A stretch of DNA of 40,781 bases from IMG/VR virus record IMGVR_UViG_3300045963_000043, positions 1 through 40,781 of that record; one strand, 5' to 3'. The notes beneath the pieces are model-generated. The model was not told the DNA's origin and ran no database searches. It saw nothing but the letters and a program-made list of their open reading frames with translations. This stretch comes from a virus. Below are positions 40,620 to 40,781 of the stretch, piece by piece. How positions within the stretch are numbered: position 1 is the stretch's first letter; each line of letters begins with the position of its first letter. A program made the position numbers and the translations under genes.

Positions 40620-40781
40620 TGCAACATTGGAAGATTTTCAATTTCGGAGAAAAGGAACTACCCCATGATTTTATTTTCGACAGTTACGAATACGCTAGAC
40701 TTGGACGTATCGAGCTATACAAAGAAGGGTATAGTAACCTGTACATTGATGAACTGTCCGACACGGTAAAAGACTTGGCGA
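40613..40781 (+). CDS. ORF spanning the genome junction (N-terminal part)
   Basis: Starts at ATG 40613 in the last codons of the VWA gene, with AAGGAG (40601-40606) seven bases upstream. It runs off the right end and continues at base 139 of the window to TGA 144-146, giving 58 residues (VMQHWKIFNFGEKELPHDF at the start, ending in SDTVKDLAKH). The DUF3310 start overlaps its stop. It contains many Tyr, Asp and Glu and no known motif. Reading it requires the four-C version of the repeat. Confidence 0.6.
   Translation, partial: MVMQHWKIFNFGEKELPHDFIFDSYEYARLGRIELYKEGYSNLYIDELSDTVKDLA
40645..40781. repeat. Right copy of terminal overlap
   Basis: Same as bases 1-138 with one C less in the run at 40661-40664. 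In this copy the ORF from 40613 stays open, so this copy is probably the correct one. Confidence 0.97.

Overview
This window looks like one complete, circularly assembled genome of a T7-like (podovirus-type) tailed phage. The first 138 bases and the last 137 bases are the same sequence apart from one C, so the unique circle is about 40.64 kb. An ORF runs across the junction. The gene content is that of a lytic T7-like phage: a primase-helicase with a zinc motif, a family A DNA polymerase, a T7 gp3-like endonuclease, an ATP-dependent ligase, gp11/gp12-like tail tube proteins and very large internal virion proteins. There is no recognisable phage RNA polymerase, integrase or repressor. Consensus sigma70-type promoters stand before the early genes, so host RNA polymerase probably transcribes the phage. 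This two-arm, RNAP-less layout and size recall freshwater cyanopodoviruses such as Pf-WMP3/Pf-WMP4 and Anabaena phage A-4L. By eye, GATC, GGCC and CCGG are strongly depleted, and these are sequences methylated in many filamentous cyanobacteria. The host assignment is inference.

Layout. (1) A rightward arm runs from about 25.85 kb to the right end, crosses the junction and ends at 524. It starts with small, probably host-takeover genes (25851-26649), then two ParB-like paralogs (26744-27649 and 27940-28998), each followed by a terminator. Next come a cluster of unknown small genes and a possible papain-fold protein (29055-30669), the replication block of primase-helicase, endonuclease I, DNA polymerase and ligase (30662-35671), and a recombination block of a Sak3/DUF1071-type annealing protein and a RecB-like nuclease (35944-37867). 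The arm finishes with a MoxR-like AAA+ ATPase and a probable VWA-domain partner (37864-40619), then a junction-spanning ORF and a DUF3310 protein. (2) A leftward arm runs from 25221 down to 808 and holds the virion genes: small structural and fibre-like proteins, terminase large subunit, portal, scaffold, major capsid protein, KTSC protein, two tail tube proteins, four large internal virion proteins (one with both an M23 peptidase and a lytic transglycosylase) and two small distal genes. (3) The arms converge on a 280-bp gene-poor segment (525-807) with a bidirectional terminator and GATCGA-containing hairpins. They diverge from a 629-bp segment (25222-25850) with a strong promoter and a C/A-only-like tract.

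The rightward arm probably acts first. Early promoters with a shared 24-bp leader make small takeover proteins and the ParB-like pair, then replication and recombination proteins copy the genome. The leftward arm builds the capsid and short tail. The least explained parts are the AAA+/VWA pair, the twin ParB-like proteins, a signal-peptide-like 42-residue ORF hidden between genes at 36927-37055, the structured convergent segment and an over-represented GGAGTAT word.
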